From the NCBI GenBank assembly GCA_964036665.1, contig OZ038533.1, positions 19,898,575 through 19,962,574 on the forward strand: 64,000 nt of DNA. Reading direction: 5' to 3'. Below are positions 1 to 12,770 of this stretch, one piece after another (the stretch's first letter is position 1; each line of letters opens with the position of its first letter). Made by a program: the position numbers and the translations under genes. The DNA comes from Gordius sp. MW1 (Eukaryota; Nematomorpha; Gordioida; Gordea; Gordiidae). The notes below the pieces were generated by a model. It was not told where the DNA came from, ran no database searches, and saw only the letters and a list, made by a program, of their open reading frames with translations.

Positions 1-2570
1 AAACCCTGTATGTTGATAAAATTTTATTCATACACTCCTCCGGATCCTTGATGTCTTCTCTGGTGGCCAAGTAACGGCTTTTTAATGTTCTAATACATCT
101 CTCTGCACAACCATTGGTCTTGAGATGGTAAGGAGAGATCAGAATATGCACTATATTATAATTCTTGCAGAATTGTTTAAACTCCACGGAAGTAAACTGA
201 GGTCCATTATCGCTGACTATTTGACGTGAAACACCAAATCGAGCAAACCATCCTTTTAGTTTTTTCAATATTTTAGAATATGTATTCCTAAGGAGTTCCA
301 CTTCAATCCACTTTGAATAAGAGTCAATACCGACAAACCAGTAGTAGGAGTCCATCGGTCCTGCTAGATCTATATGTAATCGTTCCCAAGGCATGTTCGT
401 TACGTTCCACGAATATAATGGAACTTCAGGAATATTTATGCGGTTCCTTTGACAATTACCGCAATTCGCAATAAATTTATTAATGTCTAAGTCCAAACCT
501 GGCCAGTAAACATAATATCTACTAATAGATTTCATCGCGTTCATCCCAGGGTGTCCTCTATGCAAAATATTTAATACAGATTTACGTAGTGTCTTTGGTA
601 TGACTATTCGACCGTTCCATTGTATGATACCCTTATCCGAACATAATTCACTTTTCCTATAGAAATACGGTAATACATCTTCGCCGACGGCATTGTTTAC
701 ATTCCAACTTTGATCTATATATATCAAGACTTTCTTGAGAGTGCTATCACCAAGAGTTTCCTTCGCGATTGTTTTTTCCGACACCTGTAAGTCATCTAGC
801 GTAATTAACTTTAGGCAGAGAAAAATTTTTTCATCTTCCAATAGCCCCTCGTTAATTTCCGATAAGGGTAGTTGCGACAAGGCATCTGCAACGCAATTTT
901 CTTTCCCTGGTCTATATTCTAAATTATAATCATATGTGGACAACTTCCAATACTTATTAATCGATTGTTGCCAATTTTGGACAAATCCTGATGTCCGACA
1001 AATAGCCGCTCCAAAGGTTTGTGTTCTGTCCGCAAGGTAAACTTCTTTCCAAATATATAGGCATGGAATTTTTCACAGCCAAACAACAATGCCCTCGCTT
1101 CTTTGTCAATCGAGGCATAGTTTTTCTCTGACTTTGAAAGAGTCCTTGACGCGTAAGCAATTTGTTTTTCCAATCCGTTGGAAAGTTGGTGCATTAAAAT
1201 GGCTCCGAATCCATCATTTGAAGCGTCACAATCAAGGATTAAAGGTAAATCAAATGAATAGAAAATAACCGTGTCTTTATGAGTTAGGATTGTCTTAACT
1301 TTTTTATAGACAGCGTGTTCTATTGGTGTCCAAGTCCACTTACACTTTGAACTCGTCAATCGATGTAGCGGAGCGCATTTACTATGAAGATGGGGAATAA
1401 ACTTCTCATAGTAATTTATCATGCCCAAAAAGGCCCTTAATTGCTGTACGTTTTGCGGAATCGGTGCCTCTTGTATTGCTCCAATTTTCTCCGGCATTGG
1501 GTGTATGCCAAATCTGTCTATACGAAATCCCAAAAGAGTCACAGACTCTTCTAAGAATTTAACTTTCGCCAACTTTGCTTTTAATCCTGCATTATTCCGT
1601 TTCGATAGTACCACTGTTAAATTGCGGAAATGCTCGTCATTATTCTTACCCGTAACTATCACATCATCTAGGTACACTCCCGTCTTTTTGCAATCCTTAA
1701 GCAAGCCGTCCATATATCTCTGGAATAGTATTAATGCTGAGGCGAGTCCAAACGGCAACCGTTGATAGCGATAATAGCCCACATGCGTATTGATGATAAG
1801 GAAATTTTGGGATTGCTCATCCACCCTTATTTGTAAGTAAGCATCCTTAAGGTCGATCGTCGTAAACTTTTTTCCCCCGGATAATTTTGCCACAATATCA
1901 TCAAATGTGGGTAAGATGTGATAGTCTTTAAGAAGAAAAGGGTTCGACCCTAAAATCCCCACAAATACGAATATCACCATTATTTTTCATAACGTATACC
2001 GTTGGTGCCGCCCATTCAACGCGACATTTATAAGGATCGACTTTTTCGATTATATCCGCCGCCATGAGTCTATCTAATTCCTTTTCTATCGGGCCCCGTA
2101 ATGGAAAGGGCACCGACGGGCCGGCAGAACCTTCTCACTAGCTGAAGATTCAACGTTTATACGAACTGGACAACCATTAATGACTCACGGTCGCTCATCA
2201 AAAATTCCGGCAAATTTCTTTATTAGATTATCAATTTTGGTACTCGAGCTTTGATTTAAACTAGTTACTGATTGTTGAACCTTGGAAATTTTGACACATT
2301 TCGGAATGTATAGTCCAAAATTTAATATCCAGGGTAGGCCAAATAAGGGTGTATCCGATGTTTTTGTCACGATGACAGGCAGTAATTTGCTCTTGTAGCC
2401 TAGCCCCACTTTAATGTTTGTTTCGCCGATTACATCTAGTTTTTGATGGCAATACCCCGTAAAATTGTGCGTTGGCCGTAATTTCGGCTTTCCTATGTGA
2501 TTCCAAATTTCCGCATTTATTACCGACACCTCAGCGCCGGTGTCATATTCAAACAGAATTGGAACATCAT
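1..2570 (-). pseudogene. Ty3/gypsy-type retrotransposon pol (protease, RT, RNase H, partial integrase), degenerate
   Basis: Pol polyprotein relic of an LTR retrotransposon, cut off by the window start. Read on the minus strand, in order: an aspartic protease with the DTGA active site (near 2,545); RT with the YLDD catalytic box (about 1,670-1,680) and a TIDLKDAYLQI palm motif; RNase H with the DCDASNDGFGA block and an ADALSQ tail; an integrase HHCC zinc motif (GHPGM...CGNCQ, about 440-560); and an integrase core with IDLAG and DNGPQF blocks (about 190-370). The order PR-RT-RH-IN identifies Ty3/gypsy rather than copia. It is broken: a stop follows the protease near 2,185, and frames shift near 2,115, 1,960 and 945. 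No LTR is visible inside the window. The closest clade, by its two-knuckle gag and protein feel, would be a Mag-like animal lineage, but that is only an impression. Confidence 0.9.
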
Positions 2571-3592
2571 TTAAAGTGGCTTCAATTGACTTTTTTTAAT
2601 GTGATTGATAGAATCAATTTCGCCAACCTCTTCCTCACGATCATCAAAAACTTGGTTAACCCTCTTATTCTTGCATGCCCGCGAAAGATGCCCCATCTTA
2701 TTACAATTATAACACTTTGCCGTAGCTGCAGTGTAATGATTACGAGTGTGTGACCGGCCACAACGAAAACATTTAGAGGCGGTACGGTTGGAGTCGGTCT
2801 GACCCTTACTAACACCTACACCATTACGATTTTCCCTTATTCGATTTATATTCAAGGAATTAACCTCGCTCTCTGCCGTCTCCCATGCTAAAGCCATATC
2901 CAAAATTTTATCAAAAGTTAAGCTTTTACCTGTTTCGTCAAGCATCCTAGGATATTTACTCCGAATTTCGACCTCCAACTTCGGGAATCGAATTCCTGCT
3001 ACGAATTGGTCCCGAAGGCGCTCTTCAATATCATTATTAAACTGTGCCGCTTGTGCAGTTTCCTTCAATCGTTTAGTAAATCCTAACACCGACTCACCTT
3101 CTGACCTCATCAGGCGAATAAACTCTAACCTTGAAGCCATAGTACTGGATCTAGGTTTAAAAATGGTCTTACATGTTTCAATGATCTTCTCCCAATCCAC
3201 GTTTTCGATTTTACATGGAAATAAGTAATTTTTACTTGGATCACATTCTGAATTCCAAAATACGTGAGGAATAATTTTTTGTAGATCAGTTTCAATGCAT
3301 CACCCGTTGCGCATATTCCTTTGGCTATTAGAATATATTCCACATTTTTTAAATACTCCTCTATTGGAGTATCCATGAAATAAGGTAGGAGTATAATTTT
3401 TAAAATATTCACTTCTTTCTTCATAGAAATTTCTGTCTTTATTATAGATTCCATCTTCGTCGCCAGATATAAGGATATGATGGTTTTTGGAATTTGAATA
3501 ACGCGATTCGATGACAGGATACATAACGACAAAATTACATATTCATTACATAACACAATCGTTACATCATACATTTTTGTTACATAACACAA
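2571..3592 (-). pseudogene. Ty3/gypsy-type retrotransposon gag with two CCHC zinc knuckles
   Basis: Capsid/nucleocapsid part of the element whose pol lies immediately downstream on the same strand. The open stretch at 2,571-3,200 encodes a helical capsid-like region (RLEFIRLMRSEGESVLGF and following residues), then two zinc knuckles: CFRCGRSHTRNH, in which the second half is imperfect, and the canonical CYNCNKMGHLSRAC. Sequence upstream (3,125-3,592) continues the capsid N-terminus in a shifted frame, so the gag ORF is broken at about 3,190-3,210. A gag with two knuckles ahead of a DTGA protease is the usual Ty3/gypsy layout. The true start codon is uncertain. Confidence 0.8.
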
Positions 3593-3833
3593 TCGTTACA
3601 GAAGTGTGGCTTGTAACCAGCTAGTATCATTAAAAGATAATTTAAAATTTTTTCTAGGAGATTTTTAATTGTGGATTCGTAAAATTTAAGAATATCAGTA
3701 TGTAAAAAAGCAGCGGCTGATCTAAAACAATGCTGAATCTTGGAGATATTAAAAGTTTTTTATCATAAAAAAAGCGCGATGTATTGGTAACAATTTTAAA
3801 AGTTCAATTTTTGAGGCCAACAAAGCTAAATGT
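3593..3833. other. Spacer between two retroelement relics
   Basis: No coding signal. It starts with short direct repeats (tacataacacaatcgttac occurs twice near 3,545-3,600), which may mark the edge of the gypsy element's leader or LTR. No LTR pair can be confirmed because the other end lies outside the window. Confidence 0.4.
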
Positions 3834-5492
3834 TTATTTAAAAAGTCCTGCAAGCACGGATCCGCCTATGGGTGAACCGAGCATAGAAAGTTTTTCCTTA
3901 TCTACGGTGGAATAAGGTTTAAAAATCGAATATTGGTCGCAAGTAGGTGGTTGTAAAATTTCGCATTTGCCATCGTTGAGCGATAGATTTAAAGGTACAC
4001 AATAGTCTTTGATGATGGTTATGGCTTTGGCGACCTGATCATAGCTGCCCGCCAAAGTCGCATCATCTATGTACCATACATGTAATGATAGGTCGCACTG
4101 ATCCTTTATTTGGTTAATAAGTTTCTTTATCCCGCAACAAAATAATGGTGGCCCAATGGGATCACCTTGTTGAAGGCCCTCAGCAGATTTAATTATAAAG
4201 GAGCCAAAATTTAAAAGGGATGGTGATCCGTAACTTTCTAGTTATAATTTGCGTATTGGGGAAACTCTTCTACAAAATTTTCCATAAAAACGTTTCTATT
4301 AAGCTGATTGAAGGCATTTGAGAAATCCAGTTTCACTAGACAGTGTTCTAGATGAAGGTTTTGTATTGTGATACGACCTGCATGGCTTGCAGCCTCACAT
4401 CCTCCCTTCATGCCAAAGCCTAATTGATGAGGTGAAAGGGTATTGGTCAATGAGGGTATGATTCGTTTGCAAATTATTTTAGAAATTAAACGGCGAAATA
4501 CACTCCCAATGGCGATGGGTCTTAAGGAATTGTTAGGTTTTTTTAAAGCTAAAAGACGTGCCCCAAAGAGAACTAGCCTAATCTCTTGAGGGACATTGGC
4601 ATTTACAATTAAGTTGCAAAGATGGGTAATTGATTCAAGCAATGAGTATGAAAAATTGTTCTTTAAATTGATTAAATCTTGCAAGAAGTTAGGTTTAATG
4701 CCATCTAACCCTGCAGATTAGGGGAAATGAGTTGGTAACTTCACTAATTTCTTGGGGAGAAAATGGCAATGAAGAAATACTGTTTGGGTATTTAAATGTA
4801 GGGTTTTTTGAGTTAGGGTGCAAGATAGTAATTTGGCTAAATGAATCTTGATTGGCAGATACGGTGTGGTTATTATAAAATACATTCAAAGCACCTCTTA
4901 AATTGTAAGAATTGATTTTTTTCGAGATTTGATTTGCTCTTTGTGATAAGGATATATCTATTTGATGTCTGTTTATTTGACATTGTAGGGGGTATTCCGT
5001 TGTTGAAATTTAGAATTGCTTTCTTGATATGTTTGGATAAATTGGTGTCTTTGTTTGGAGGAATAAACACCATCTTTGAGGCTAAATTAAATAGTGTATC
5101 CCAACCTTTAGGGTTTTCTGGATTATCAGAAATTAATTTGATAAGGTTTATAAGTAATTGTTGCATAGCAGGGCGAGCTCCACGTGGGATTCTGTTTATA
5201 GTACTAGTAGACAAAGATTGAGCTAGGAAGGCATTGCTCCATGAATAATTAGGTTCTATGTCACTAATATAATAATTAGAGGGTTGAGGTAAATCAGGTG
5301 GTGTTATAAGAAGTAAAGGTTGATTTCTTTCTTCAATATTAAGAGTTAAGGGTGGGTTTAAGTATAATTGGGGGTACACTCTTACCAGAAGAAGGGCATC
5401 TAAATGTTGTGGGGCCATGTAATAAAAAACAACTATTTTTGTTTATGGATATTTTCCTATTACAAGAGGGACAGAGTGTTTTGTTTAATGTC
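3834..5492 (-). pseudogene. Non-LTR (LINE-type) reverse transcriptase, degenerate
   Basis: Reverse transcriptase relic read on the minus strand. The N-terminal part starts near 5,492 with a possible zinc motif (CPSCNRKI...H) and then shifts frame near 5,400. The RT palm follows: RPIAIGSVFRRLISKI, the HQLGFGMKGGCEAA finger region, KLDFSNAFN (catalytic Asp), QQGDPIGP and YIDDA (catalytic box at about 4,061-4,073). QQGDP and YxDD without protease or integrase fit a non-LTR element rather than an LTR element. Frames break near 4,690, 4,240 and 4,055. The exact clade is not clear to me. Nothing recognisable as an endonuclease is attached. Confidence 0.75.
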
Positions 5493-7190
5493 ATAGTGAT
5501 AATTTAGGTTATGAGGCGAAGATTTTTACTGAGGATTTAATAAATCACTTTCTCTTTGTTTATGGTTGGTTTAATATAATGATGAATGATTATATTGTGT
5601 AAGGGTATTAGCAATGAATTCAAAGGTTTCTTTTCAATCAATCATTCAATCTATCTGCGTATTAAGAAAACTTTTGTTTAAGATGAATGTTCATAATTGG
5701 TTATGTGATGGATGTTTGAGGGCTTCACTTGGCTTTGATGATAATGATTATTACAAATGTTTGATATTTACCCGAAATAGAGAATAGGTGTGTTTTTATA
5801 GGTAAATTTTTAATGTCATAGTGATAATTTAGGTTATAAGGTGATTAATGCACATGTATGACTATTAAGGTTCAAAAATTTTGGAGGTATACTATTAGTT
5901 GAAGCATAAAAACTTCTAGAAAACTCATGATTTTCTATTACAGTGTCATTAAATACTCGAATATACTATGTAAATCGTAAGGTGGGTGCTCAAAAATCTC
6001 GAGCCACCTTAGTTTGTATAATTATTCAAACTGATTGACCACCAATTTATAATTACCGCATCATGCAGGATGAAAACTGCGAAATTCAAATATGCTTTAG
6101 TAATATACTATTTCATCAGAACTCATTATGGGCCTAAAATTTTGTAATATTACCGCTATGGATACAAATATGTGATATATATAAAATTATTCACATACCC
6201 TGTCAACCATTAGGTAAATGATTGCCAAATTTTAAATTTTTTGCAAAAATATATAATATTGACTACACTTCTGAATTTTTTTAATATCAAAAATATTCCA
6301 TACATTTGATTTACACTTAATACAATAAATGTAAATCATGCAAATTAAAATACACAATAATTTACTAAAGTCTAACGATCAATAAAAGTCGGGATCTCGC
6401 CGAAAAAATCTCGTATCGTCTCGTCTCGACATCAAAATTCTCGCTTAGATCTCTGGTCAGTTTTTCAAATTCTCTTCCCGTCTCTTTTCGAGACGAGACC
6501 GAGAATTTTATCGGTTTTTTCGCGTCACTAGAAACTTATAAGGGTTTTTAATGGCTGTGGACTTCGCAAATACACTAGCTTATGACCGCTGGTTGGCTTT
6601 AATTTTTTGACCTCGCCCGAGCCCAAATTCCACTATTAATTGCTAAGCAGTTAATGGGCTTGCTTTTGCCTGTCGTGTCCTATATAACTTGTAATTTTCG
6701 AATAAATGCCTTGGAATAATTTTATATTAATATGTAAACATTCACATTCATCTCTCATGTATGTACTTATATAGCAGCATTGTTTTTTTACCTATGTCTA
6801 ATCTCTTTTTCTTTCTATTGCGGCTCATCCCGCAATTTTCTTTACGTAGCCATTATCTTGTCTGTCTACATTACCATACCATCTTAATCTGTTAAAAGGT
6901 TTGTATTCGGAAACGCTATCACTATTTTCATCTTTATTGCATAGTTGTGTTTGTGCTACTTTTTGTTAATTTTTAACATCCCTCTTAGCATTTCATCTAT
7001 ATCGATCCTAAATATTACTTTTCCCATTGTCCAAGATGTTTAACTTTGATGGTAATCTAAAAGATCTATTCGATTTATATTTTGTACTTCCTTAAATTAT
7101 TTCGTTACACACAAGTCATATATCTACTTTTAGAAGATTTTTACCCTCATATTCGATATTTTTAATGGATAAATTTTCGGGAATTGTCGA
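5493..7190. other. Gene-free AT-rich stretch with dispersed repeats
   Basis: No convincing gene. Visible content: a direct repeat (tgtcatagtgataatttagg) near 5,485 and 5,813; a TCTCG-rich patch at about 6,390-6,530, with inverted TCTCGTCTCG/CGAGACGAGA blocks resembling subterminal repeats of a DNA transposon; and a dispersed repeat at 6,540-6,725 that recurs at 21,440-21,660 with its two halves in the other order. Confidence 0.5.
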
Positions 7191-7496
7191 TGCAATAATT
7201 TCTATATTGGTGAAACAAAAAGAGATTTTAGAACACGATTCAAGGAACATCTAGCGGCATTATATCGCTCAAACGCAAATTTAACCGCCGTTTCCAATCA
7301 TTTATTACAACTAAATCACGGAAACAATTTAAAAACAACCATTTTAGTTAACACCGAGACCTATTTTGAAAGAAAAACCCTAGAGTCCTTTTTCATTCGA
7401 AGATTACACCCAACACTCAATGAAGATATGGGTAAAGAGAACCTGTATCCTTTCTTACATTATAATATTAACCTCCCTTTAGAACGTTCGATTTAA
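7191..7496 (+). pseudogene. GIY-YIG endonuclease end of a Penelope-like element
   Basis: An open frame of about 100 codons ending in TAA at 7,494-7,496. It reads CNNFYIGETKRDF, then TRFKEHLAAL, SNHLLQLNHGNN, an ERKTLESFFIRRLHP block and LNEDMGKENLYPF. This is the order of the GIY-YIG nuclease at the C-terminus of Penelope-like retroelements: YIG with its following Arg, the KEH helix, the catalytic Glu in the E-x-F-x-I-R helix and the terminal LN. The upstream RT is missing, so this is a 5'-truncated copy, the usual fate of such elements. The sequence just upstream (7,168-7,190) recurs inverted at about 16,660-16,693, on the far side of the hAT insertion. Confidence 0.8.
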
Positions 7497-7576
7497 TTGT
7501 ATTATTTTATTTTATTTTGTAATTCTATTTTATTTTAATCCGAAGATGTCCTTAAATAGGACGAAATATTATTATA

Positions 7577-7584
7577 ATAATTAT
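7577..7584. repeat. Left 8-bp target-site duplication of the hAT element
   Basis: The 8-mer ATAATTAT directly abuts the left terminus TAGAGATCTGCA. An identical 8-mer follows the right terminus at 16,636-16,643. Eight-base duplications are diagnostic of hAT transposition. Confidence 0.85.
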
Positions 7585-7862
7585 TAGAGATCTGCAACGG
7601 GCCGTTTTTAGAAGATCGGCCCGCCCGTACCCGTTTTCAAAATTTCAAGGCCCGTCCGGGCCCGCCCGTAATTTTTTTTCAGCACTTCAGGCCCGTCCGA
7701 GCCCGTCCGTAAATTTTTTAGGCCCGTCCGAGCCCGTCCGTAAATTTTTCAGGCCCGTCCAAGCCCGTTAAAATATTTTTTAAGCGAACTCCGCGTCCGG
7801 CCTAATTCATCAAAAATTTCACAAAATTTTATTAAATTTTATGACATATTCATAGAAAGATA

Positions 7863-9727
7863 TCAATAATTATCATGTAAAAATAATAAATCATCAATAA
7901 TGTCTGGTTTTAGGCGAGTTCGCCTTTCTTCTACAAGCCTTCCTGCCGTAGAAAAATTTCGCTCGCTGGTGGCACTCGTAGCCGGTATACATAATATCAT
8001 ATGTGCTAAATGTGCTAATTTAGGATATCTATTAAAGGATAAGATTAATTTTAAATATAATACTTGTCCTCTTTGGCTTTCCACCATTTTAACAGTTCGA
8101 AATCAGCCTCAATAGTTTCATCTAAATATTGACTAAACTCATCCGCCGGATTATGATCATTATCTTCCCATTCAGAAAAAATTGTTTTCGGTCTCTTACC
8201 TTATATATTTTTATATATTATATATAAATAAAAAATTGTAAGTACTTGCGAGAGATGTCTTTGAGCCCAGTAAAACAGAAGATTTTCTTATATAGACAAA
8301 CCCTCCTTGCTCTATAATATTTCTTATATCTTGATATATGTCTAGTTTTTCTGCTTCAGGTATCATCTTCATTTGTCTAAACTTCGGATGCAAGACCGAA
8401 GCTATTTTGTGATACCGATGAACTACCATTTTTTCTTTAATAGCTTCTTTTAAACGGTTCTTTATTATGTTGACTTGTCCGCCGTATAAATCATAATCCG
8501 ACATCGCATTAATTAATTTAATTTTCCATAAGAAGACATATGGTAGGGTTGGTTCTAGATCAGCCTCCAACTGAAGAGAAGCCTCTTTAAACGGCTGCAA
8601 GACGTCTATTAAAGATTTCAACAACATTTTATCTATATATTCCAGATATGAAAGTTCATTTCGTTGTTCCAAGATAGCTTCAACTTCGTCATAGACCTTA
8701 TAAATAGAATTCAAAAGGGTCAATTTTGAGTTCCATCTTACAATTACATCTTGATGCAAGGTATGGGACAGCTTGCTATTGAGTCCACTTTGTTTGAAAT
8801 GCCTGACTAATTCTTTAGAGGCATTCATGAGTTTATAAATAACCGTGGCTTCTTGATTTAAGAAAGAATCATTAAAGGCCATTTTTATCATATTATTTAT
8901 AAGGTGGGCTGCGCAATTTAATCTACTATAATTTGCTAATGCATTGACAATGTTAGCACCCTGATCAGTGACAAATATTAATTTACGGGCTTCTTCATTG
9001 GTAATGCCAAAAGTCATTAATTTGTTTAATAATTCATTTCTAATATTCTCCCCTGATTTTTTTTCATGCTTAAAAGCAGTTGTAAATAATATTTTTTTTC
9101 TCAGGCTAACATTTATATAATGAATACTTAATGTGAGAAAACTGATTTTTGTATAATCACATGTCCACATGTCTGTTGTGGCCGCGCAAAGCCCTTTCTG
9201 AATGTAATGTTTTATATCTGGAATTATAGAAAGTCGAAGTCTTTCAGCCTCATCTTTTACATGGCGGCTTATAGTTGATGGATGAGGCATAATTTGTCGC
9301 ACATTTATTAACCCCTTAGTTGACAAACTATCTACCAAAAACTGGCAAAACCCAAGAAAACCTTCTCCTGCTAAAGTTTCGAATGGCCGTAAATCTTTTG
9401 AGCAAAATTTTATAGCCTGATTTATGATTGATTTTTTAATTTTTTCTTCTTTTAAGGGGTTTATTTTATTCATATAATGATCTAGTGTTAGGCTATTTTG
9501 TCTTTGCGTTGTACATTGTGGCGTTTTAAATGTGATGTACCATCTGCTGATTTATATGAAAGTATTTTTTTGCAATTTTTGCATATGCAGGCACTAACTG
9601 ATTCACCATTAACATCCATTAAAGGATCAAATTGTTCCCAAACTTTACTTTTAAGCTTGTGATTTAAATTTATTTTATATACACCTTTTTCATAATTAGA
9701 TATGATTGTGGACAAATTATTTGACAC
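7863..9727 (-). pseudogene. hAT transposase (BED zinc finger, DDE/RNase H-like core, hATC dimerisation domain), broken
   Basis: Read on the minus strand. An N-terminal ORF (9,727-9,488) has a BED-type zinc finger (CKNCKK...HLKRHN). The central ORF (9,473-8,211) holds the catalytic region: FVTDQGANIVNAL carries a conserved Asp, AHLINNMIK follows, then VRWNSKLTLLNS. The C-terminal hATC domain (8,087-7,863) shows PATSATSERNFSTAG and the RLKPD...LLFLHDNY tail. Between the last two pieces (8,088-8,210) the linker reads EFSQYLDETIEADFELLKWW but is out of frame, and at least two frameshifts or stops separate the three ORFs. Taken together the pieces cover a normal hAT transposase of about 600 aa. 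It would act in the nucleus, cutting at the TAGAGATCTGCA ends. Confidence 0.9.
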
Positions 9728-10323
9728 TATAATAAAATTTAATAAAAAAGTAAGGATGTATCAAATCAATAACTTTTATTATGTTGCATATATTAATTAT
9801 AGATTAAGCCTTTTAATATTAAACTGTTAGTTTCAAAACAAAAAATACAATTATTAAAGGGATTAGTAAAGCAAAGCGATATAAAGCCAAATATTTAATA
9901 AAAATATCCAGAAAAAATACCTTTTTCAACCAAGCTAAATCTAGTTAATATTGTAAAATTAATGATTCAATTAACATCCATTAAAGGATCAAATTGTTCC
10001 CAAACTTCACTTTTAAGCTTGTGATTTAAATTTATTTTATATACACCTTTTTCATAATTAGATATGATTGTGGACAAATTGACACTATAATAAAATTTAA
10101 TAAAAAAGTAAGGATGTATCAAATCAATAACTTTTATTATGTTGCATATATTAATTATAGATTAAGCCTTTTAATATTAAACTGTTAGTTTCAAAACAAA
10201 AAATACAATTATTAAAGGGATTAGTAAAGCAAAGCGATATAAAGCCAAATATTTAATAAAAATATCCAGAAAAAATACCTTTTTCAACCAAGCTAAATCT
10301 AGTTAATATTGTAAAATTAATGT
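9609..10323. repeat. Tandem duplication, two copies of about 360 bp
   Basis: The block beginning ttaacatccattaaaggatc at about 9,609 restarts at about 9,971 and continues nearly identically to about 10,323, with a few substitutions and a short deletion (attatttgacac versus attgacac). The first copy contains the BED-finger N-terminus and start region of the hAT transposase; the second copy is a duplicated 5' end without the rest of the gene. Confidence 0.85.
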
Positions 10324-10745
10324 AGAAAAATTTAAAATAATATAACAAGAATAATTTGTCAAATATTTAAGCACTAGAATTTTAAGGCAAAGGAATTAAA
10401 CTTAATCAATAACAAAAAAATACAAAGCTAACAAAAAGTTACATTTAAGTTTGTAATTAAAGTTAATTTCAAAGATTAGAGCAAAAATATTTATGAATTT
10501 ATATGGCACTAATAATAATAGTAATTTGTGATAAAATTAATCACAAAAGTGTAATTAAACTTACTTATAAAAGAATGAAGTTATAGTCTTAAAAATCAAT
10601 AGCAAATTAAAAAAATTTTAAAGGATTTTTGAATTTAGAGAGAGGCAGTCGCCCCTTTCTTCCATCCCCTGGCTACGCCCATGACGATAACCCTTACAAA
10701 ATTTAATGATCACTGCATTTCTACATTATAATCAATCTTATAAGT
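10324..10745. other. AT-rich hAT internal region with a half MITE
   Basis: No gene seen. At about 10,613-10,684 lies one end of the 'ggctacgcccatg' MITE family, with its characteristic gaatttagag...ggcagtcgcccc lead-in. The partner end is missing. Confidence 0.5.
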
Positions 10746-11138
10746 AAAAACTCGGGCCTTCGGCCCTCGTGGGAAGGGGGAGAAGGGAAGGGGAGTAGGG
10801 GAAGGGAAGAGGGGAAGGGGGAACTCTTCTATACTCCGTATAAACGTAGCATATTTGCTATGCAATTTATGGGCGAGAAAGGTGGGAAGGGGCGAGAATG
10901 CCTATAGGGGGTATTAGATGCAAAATAATTAGTTAATTAGTTATAGGCCCTTGTAGGGGAGGACATAGGGTAATTATCAATGTTAACCAATTCAAAAACG
11001 AAAAAAAATTTCGATTTATTTGGCTAATGGTCATTTTTTTATTGGTCAGTAGCCAGCGGACGGTCAAAAATTCATATTATCATTGGTATTAACATGAACA
11101 AATATTAATTTAATTTAAAAAAATTAAAAAAAAAATTT

Positions 11139-11209
11139 GTCCCCTCCCTGACTTGAACCCTACACATCCAGTTCACAAGCCTGCGCTATAACCACTATAC
11201 CATGCTGGC
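11139..11209 (-). other. tRNA-like sequence (degenerate, left palindrome arm)
   Basis: Read on the minus strand it starts GCCAGCATGGTATAGTGG, an acceptor plus A-box-like segment. It continues with a TTGTGAA loop resembling a His(GTG) anticodon loop and a GGTTCAAGTC B box. A run of T follows downstream, as for a pol III terminator. The anticodon stem and acceptor stem do not pair well, so I do not call it a functional tRNA. It is best seen as a tRNA-derived, possibly pol III-promoter, module. Confidence 0.55.
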
Positions 11210-11937
11210 TTTAAAATAGTAGAAGTTATTATGTTATTTATATAGATGATGAAATAATAAAGTTGTGTTTTATGTTTAGAAAATCAATATATTTCGTCGG
11301 TCAGTAGCCAGCGGACGGTCAAAAAGTCATATTATCAATGGTATTAACAAAAACAAAATATTAATTTAATGTAAAAAAAAATTTAAAAAAAAAGTTTTTT
11401 TTAGTTTTAAAAAAGGGCTAAATTCTTAAACTACCAGCCCGATTCGCTCGAAACTTTACCCGTAGGTGCCCAGGGCGGCCGGGGGTAAAATAACCTTTTC
11501 AGATTCCTAAAATACCTTTTCATTTTAAAAATATCGGACATTTCCCTGCCACACGTGCGGTGTAATATCTATGACACGTAGAAAAATTTTACTAATTATA
11601 TAAACTTACGCGCGCCATCTAATAAAGTACAATTCGTGTTTGAGTTTAATAGTAGATTCAATTTAATTAGAAATAACGGGCTATGCTTATACCTTTGAAG
11701 GAGGTTTCGAATTTTGTGTTAGTTTCTATCGATATATTTTATCGTAAATTAGAATCTAATACCTATATTATTTTTTTAAATATTACTTTTTAGGTTTTCT
11801 ATGAAATCACAATCTAATTAAATGAAATATATTAACCCAATAAAAAAATATATATGCATTTATAAGGTTAAAAATATATATTACATAGTTGGCTGTCTGT
11901 TAGACCATCTATAATAAATTTTTAGGTTATATATAAA

Positions 11938-12770
11938 ATTTGGCCAATGGTCATTTTTTTTCATTGGTAAGCAGCCAGGACACGGTAAAAGTGGATATAA
12001 ATTCATAAGTCAAAAAAAACGAAAAAAAAAATTTTCGAATCACATTTTGGCCAATGGTCATTTTTTCCATCGGTCAGGAGCCAGCGGACGGCCAAAAAGT
12101 CATAATAGCAATGGTAGTAACAGGAACAATCATAATAGTCAAAAAAAACGAAAAAATAAACTCGGATTCACATTTTGGCCAATGGTCATTTTTTTCCATT
12201 GGTCAGCAGCCAGCACACGGTAAAAGTGGATATAAATTCACAAGAGTAAAAAAAACGAAAAAAAAATTTTCGAATCACATTTTGGCCAATGGTCATTTTT
12301 TTCCATTGGTCAGCAGCCAGGACACAATAAAAGTGGATATAAATTCATAATAGTCAAAAAAAACGAAATAAAAGTTTTCGAATCACATTTTGGCCAATGG
12401 TCATTTTATTTCATTGGTCAGCAGCCAGCGGACGGCCAAAAAGTCATAATAGCAATGGTAGGAACAGGAACAATCATAATAGTCAAAAAAAACGAAAAAA
12501 ATAATTTCGATTCACATTTTGGCCAATGGTCATTTTTTTCCATCGGTCAGGAGCCAGCGGACGGCCAAAAAGTCATAATAGCAATGGTAGTAACAGGAAC
12601 AATCATAATAGTCAAAAAAAACGAAAAAATAAACTCGGATTCACATTTTGGCCAATGGTCATTTTTTTCATTGGTCAGCAGCCAACGGACGGCCAAAAAG
12701 TCTTATTATCAATGATAGTAACAAGAACAATCATAAAAGTCAAAAAAAAACTCCGGGATTCTAACCCAAA
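11938..12770. repeat. Tandem array of about 105-130-bp units (left arm)
   Basis: Repeated blocks begin with ttttggccaatggtcatttt, continue through cattggtcagcagccagcgg and gacggccaaaaagtcataat, and end in an A-rich caaaaaaaacgaaaaaa tract. Starts are near 11,940, 12,049, 12,176, 12,283, 12,390, 12,521 and 12,650, with outlying copies near 11,021 and 12,941. Each unit contains short self-complementary pieces (ttggccaa; ccaatggtca against the later ttggtcag). The short ORFs running through the array are artefacts of the repeat. Confidence 0.85.

Noticed and set aside
1421-1765. 114-codon plus-strand ORF
   Set aside because: Antisense shadow of the reverse transcriptase domain.
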